From Akkermansia muciniphila (GTDB lineage Bacteria; Verrucomicrobiota; Verrucomicrobiia; Verrucomicrobiales; Akkermansiaceae): a DNA stretch of 64,000 bases. The stretch spans positions 186,001 through 250,000 of the forward strand of contig NZ_JABDHQ010000002.1 of assembly GCF_018709685.1 (NCBI RefSeq), written 5' to 3'. Each line of letters starts with the position of its first letter. The first letter of the stretch is position 1. Both the position numbers and the translations under genes were made by a program. Under the pieces are notes generated by a model. The model was not told where the DNA came from. It ran no database searches and saw only the letters and a program-made list of their open reading frames with translations. Shown here piece by piece: positions 62,175 to 64,000 of the stretch.

Positions 62175-62774
62175 ATGTCGGGACCCATTGCATATACGAC
62201 CCTGGAGGACACTGAACTGGTCGCCAGGGCGCGGGAAGGAGATTCGCGTGCTTTTGACGAACTAGTCATTCGTCACAGCCGCAAACTCCACGCCACCTTA
62301 TACCAGATGACGGACAACTATGACGATGCTTACGACATCGCTCAGGAAGCGTTTTCCAAAGCCTACCGGGCCTTGCGCTATTTCAACGGGCAAAGCGCCT
62401 TTTACACCTGGCTGCATTCCATCGCCGTCAACCATGCCAGGAACTTCCTGAAAAAGAGAAACCGCAGGATGACCTACAGCCTGGACGACGACGAGTACGG
62501 CGACCATACGGAAAAGGACATGAACATGGCTGATGAAACGGATGGGGCGGACCCGGAACGCCGCACCCATTTGAACGAACTTCAGCTCAAGATCAATGAA
62601 GCTCTGAAGAAACTTTCCACCAAGCACAGGGAAGTCGTTGTCCTTCATGATGTGAAGGGCCTCAACCATACGGAAATATCCGCCCTGCTGGGTATCTCCG
62701 AAGGAACGCTCAGATCACGTCTGCATTATGCCCACAAAGAACTGCAGGGACTGCTGGCAGAATATCTGAGTTAA
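62175..62774 (+). CDS. ECF-type RNA polymerase sigma factor
   Basis: The 199-residue protein has a sigma-2 region (about 15-85: ARAREGDSRAFDELVIRHSR, then DAYDIAQEAFSKAYRALRYF and TWLHSIAVNHARNFLKKR) and a sigma-4 region (about 135-195: KLSTKHREVVVLHDVKGLNH, then EISALLGISEGTLRSRLHYAH). A charged linker lies between them. No sigma-3 is present, so it is group IV (ECF). The next gene codes for a one-pass membrane protein, which is a plausible anti-sigma partner. The regulon is unknown. Its own promoter looks sigma70-like. Confidence 0.92.
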   Translation: MSGPIAYTTLEDTELVARAREGDSRAFDELVIRHSRKLHATLYQMTDNYDDAYDIAQEAFSKAYRALRYFNGQSAFYTWLHSIAVNHARNFLKKRNRRMTYSLDDDEYGDHTEKDMNMADETDGADPERRTHLNELQLKINEALKKLSTKHREVVVLHDVKGLNHTEISALLGISEGTLRSRLHYAHKELQGLLAEYLS

Positions 62775-62822
62775 CGGTGAAAAAATATTGAACACCGGTT
62801 CCCCGGTCCCTGTCAAAATGCA

Positions 62823-62842
62823 TAGTCCTAGGTTTAGGACTA
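62823..62842. promoter_or_regulatory. Perfect dyad upstream of the membrane-protein gene
   Basis: TAGTCCTA and TAGGACTA are separated by GGTT. A TAAAAT lies at 62866-62871, eight bases before the ATG at 62880, with no -35 hexamer between. The dyad would be centred about 45 bases upstream of the start, the place of many activator sites. It could also fold as an RNA hairpin if transcribed from the sigma gene. Confidence 0.45.
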
Positions 62843-62879
62843 AAGCCCCAAACCTTTATTACACTTAAAATCAACGACG

Positions 62880-63401
62880 ATGGATAAAAAATCCACAGAA
62901 CATAATGAGGAAACTCTGGTCGCCATGCTGGCATCTTTTCGCAAGGAAGCCTGTTACCATGACAACTTTGAGGAAGATTTCCTCCGTAATTTTCATTTAA
63001 GAAAGGAGACCGATCCGGCTACCCATTCTGCTTGGAAATTGCTACTCGAACGCCTGGACAACTATCTGCAGAACTTTCGTGGTTGGCAGTGGGTCTACGC
63101 TTCCATGTCCATCGTGACATTGGCGGCGGTGGGCGTTATCATCGCATCCGGGAATATGGACGAACCTGCTGATTCTTATGCTTCCTCCATCAAGGAGAAG
63201 GAAGAGATTCTCTTGAAGGAAAAAGCCGTTCCCGTAAGTAACGAAATTATTGAACAACCTTCAACCGAAGCCGTCTCCGCCGGACAACCTGAGTTCACCA
63301 CCGGAGCGTCTTCACATGAAACATCGGCCAACGACAATCAGCTGAAACCTGATTCCAATACCGATAAAAAACCGGTATCCCGCGTTCTCATTGAGATGTA
63401 A
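62880..63401 (+). CDS. One-pass membrane protein, possible anti-sigma factor
   Basis: The 173-residue protein has a soluble N-terminal half (1-65, acidic and aromatic, NFEEDFLRNFHLRKETDP), one membrane segment (about 70-90, WVYASMSIVTLAAVGVIIAS), and a polar C-terminal tail rich in Ser/Thr/Glu that would face the periplasm. That topology and its place 105 bases after an ECF sigma gene fit an anti-sigma factor, but no zinc-binding ASD motif is seen. I infer the role from context. GC content is lower than upstream genes. Confidence 0.6.
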   Translation: MDKKSTEHNEETLVAMLASFRKEACYHDNFEEDFLRNFHLRKETDPATHSAWKLLLERLDNYLQNFRGWQWVYASMSIVTLAAVGVIIASGNMDEPADSYASSIKEKEEILLKEKAVPVSNEIIEQPSTEAVSAGQPEFTTGASSHETSANDNQLKPDSNTDKKPVSRVLIEM

Positions 63402-63407
63402 CAATCC

Positions 63408-64000
63408 ATGATGAACCTGGCTCCGATATTGGCGGGCATAGCCGTTGCAGGCTTGATTTATCAAGCGGCGGCCGTGCCTGCCCCTTTTAAGGTAGAAGCC
63501 ATTCCGCAGCAGGCGGAAGGAGTGCCGTACACTGCCATGGCGGCGCAGGTCGGAAAAGACCTGATCGCCTCCCTGATTCCGTACAGGGTTTTTAAAAACG
63601 GAGGGGTGACCTACTATCTTGGCGACAAGGACACCCCGCCCCTGCAGGTATGGGCCCAGGAAAAACTCACGGGCCTGACCATCTTCAAGGTGGACGCCGC
63701 CCGGATCAGCGGAGATCCCGCCATCCTGGTGCCCGCCGGCACTCTCAGGCGCGGCGCGCGGCTGGCCTTTACCAGCAACCGTAATGAACCCACGCTGGGA
63801 ATTTATGTGGGCATGGAGCACTCCATAGGAGATACCAGCTTCCCGCTGCGCCTTGTCCGCGCCCAATTCCCCAAGCTGGCGGCTCCGCCCATCGGCCAGC
63901 CCTGCTATGACGCTGAAAACCGCCTGGTCGGCATCGTGCTGGGAGTTTCCCGCAGGGGAACGTGCCACCTGCTGCCCGCCCAGGCCATCTCCTTCCTGGC
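63408..64000 (+). CDS. Exported protein of unknown function, 3' end missing; trypsin-like fold possible
   Basis: The window ends inside this gene after 197 codons. It starts with a signal peptide or signal anchor (MMNLAPILAGIAVAGLIYQA, then AAAVPAPF). Two ATGs at 63408 and 63411 are adjacent. The last part, GQPCYDAENRLVGIVLGVS, has the layout of the GNSGGPL-x-VGI segment of trypsin-like/HtrA proteases, but the catalytic GNSGG is replaced by GQPC. It may be an inactive relative. It lies seven bases after the membrane-protein gene and is likely co-transcribed. Domain identity is tentative. Confidence 0.5.
   Translation, partial: MMNLAPILAGIAVAGLIYQAAAVPAPFKVEAIPQQAEGVPYTAMAAQVGKDLIASLIPYRVFKNGGVTYYLGDKDTPPLQVWAQEKLTGLTIFKVDAARISGDPAILVPAGTLRRGARLAFTSNRNEPTLGIYVGMEHSIGDTSFPLRLVRAQFPKLAAPPIGQPCYDAENRLVGIVLGVSRRGTCHLLPAQAISFL

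Overview
The window reads as chromosomal DNA from a GC-rich, Gram-negative Verrucomicrobium, most likely Akkermansia or a close relative. This rests on ADP-heptose and lipid A genes, outer-membrane barrels, a PEP-CTERM protein, and secreted enzymes that act on sulfated or acetylated hexosamine glycans (GH84 hexosaminidase, sulfatase, sialate O-acetylesterase). The genus is inferred, not proven. Coding density is high. I see no rRNA, tRNA, CRISPR array, prophage or intact insertion sequence.

Layout, left to right. 1-1232: OmpH/Skp tail and lpxD. 1290-3927 (-): SsuA/B/C-type ABC importer, with an unknown membrane protein diverging from it. 4909-7902 (-): GH84 enzyme. 8223-11297 (-): small secreted protein, then hldE-gmhA-gmhB for ADP-heptose. 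11526-14252: rpsU, hemL, an exported ankyrin protein. 14421-18302 (-): a sugar porter with a large extra loop and a zinc-ribbon/HEAT membrane protein. 18763-25071: glnS, ribBA, ribH, nusB, ftsY, rlmN in one direction, then dnaB. 26640-27847: a hairpin-rich intergenic element and a PEP-CTERM protein. 27968-32062: methyltransferase-like membrane protein, cinA, pyk, GNAT. 32050-34064 (-): two related outer-membrane barrels. 34190-37936 (-): HAD phosphatase, rpsD-rpsK-rpsM, queG. 37990-41146: ELM1-like protein, GT4 glycosyltransferase and dprA, coupled by 4-base overlaps. 41215-43298: secreted protein, an AT-rich locus with a small ORF or RNA, a D,D-carboxypeptidase. 43357-49033: ychF and gcvT-gcvH-gcvP. 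49130-52195 (-): small protein, GYF/DUF805 protein, sulfatase. 52335-52918: a decayed exported-protein gene. 52988-54802 (-): DEAD-box helicase. 55025-59050: membrane protein, two SGNH esterases, DoxX. 59154-62141: purM and a long-type purF. 62175-64000: ECF sigma factor, a one-pass membrane protein and a cut-off exported protein.

Two wider patterns stand out. Most genes lack a recognisable Shine-Dalgarno sequence. At about ten transcription-unit heads a sigma70-type promoter ends only 6-12 bases before the start codon, which predicts leaderless or nearly leaderless mRNAs. Several housekeeping proteins carry unusual extensions or insertions (NusB, S11, S21, the sugar porter), and GmhB lacks the usual zinc ligands.

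No single spectacular new system is evident. The best leads are the leaderless promoters, the inverted-repeat element at 26643-26957, the small ORF/RNA locus at 42116-42307, the heptamer array that abuts a -10 box at 34967-35020, the pseudogene at 52335-52918, and the sigma/membrane/exported-protein module at the right end.
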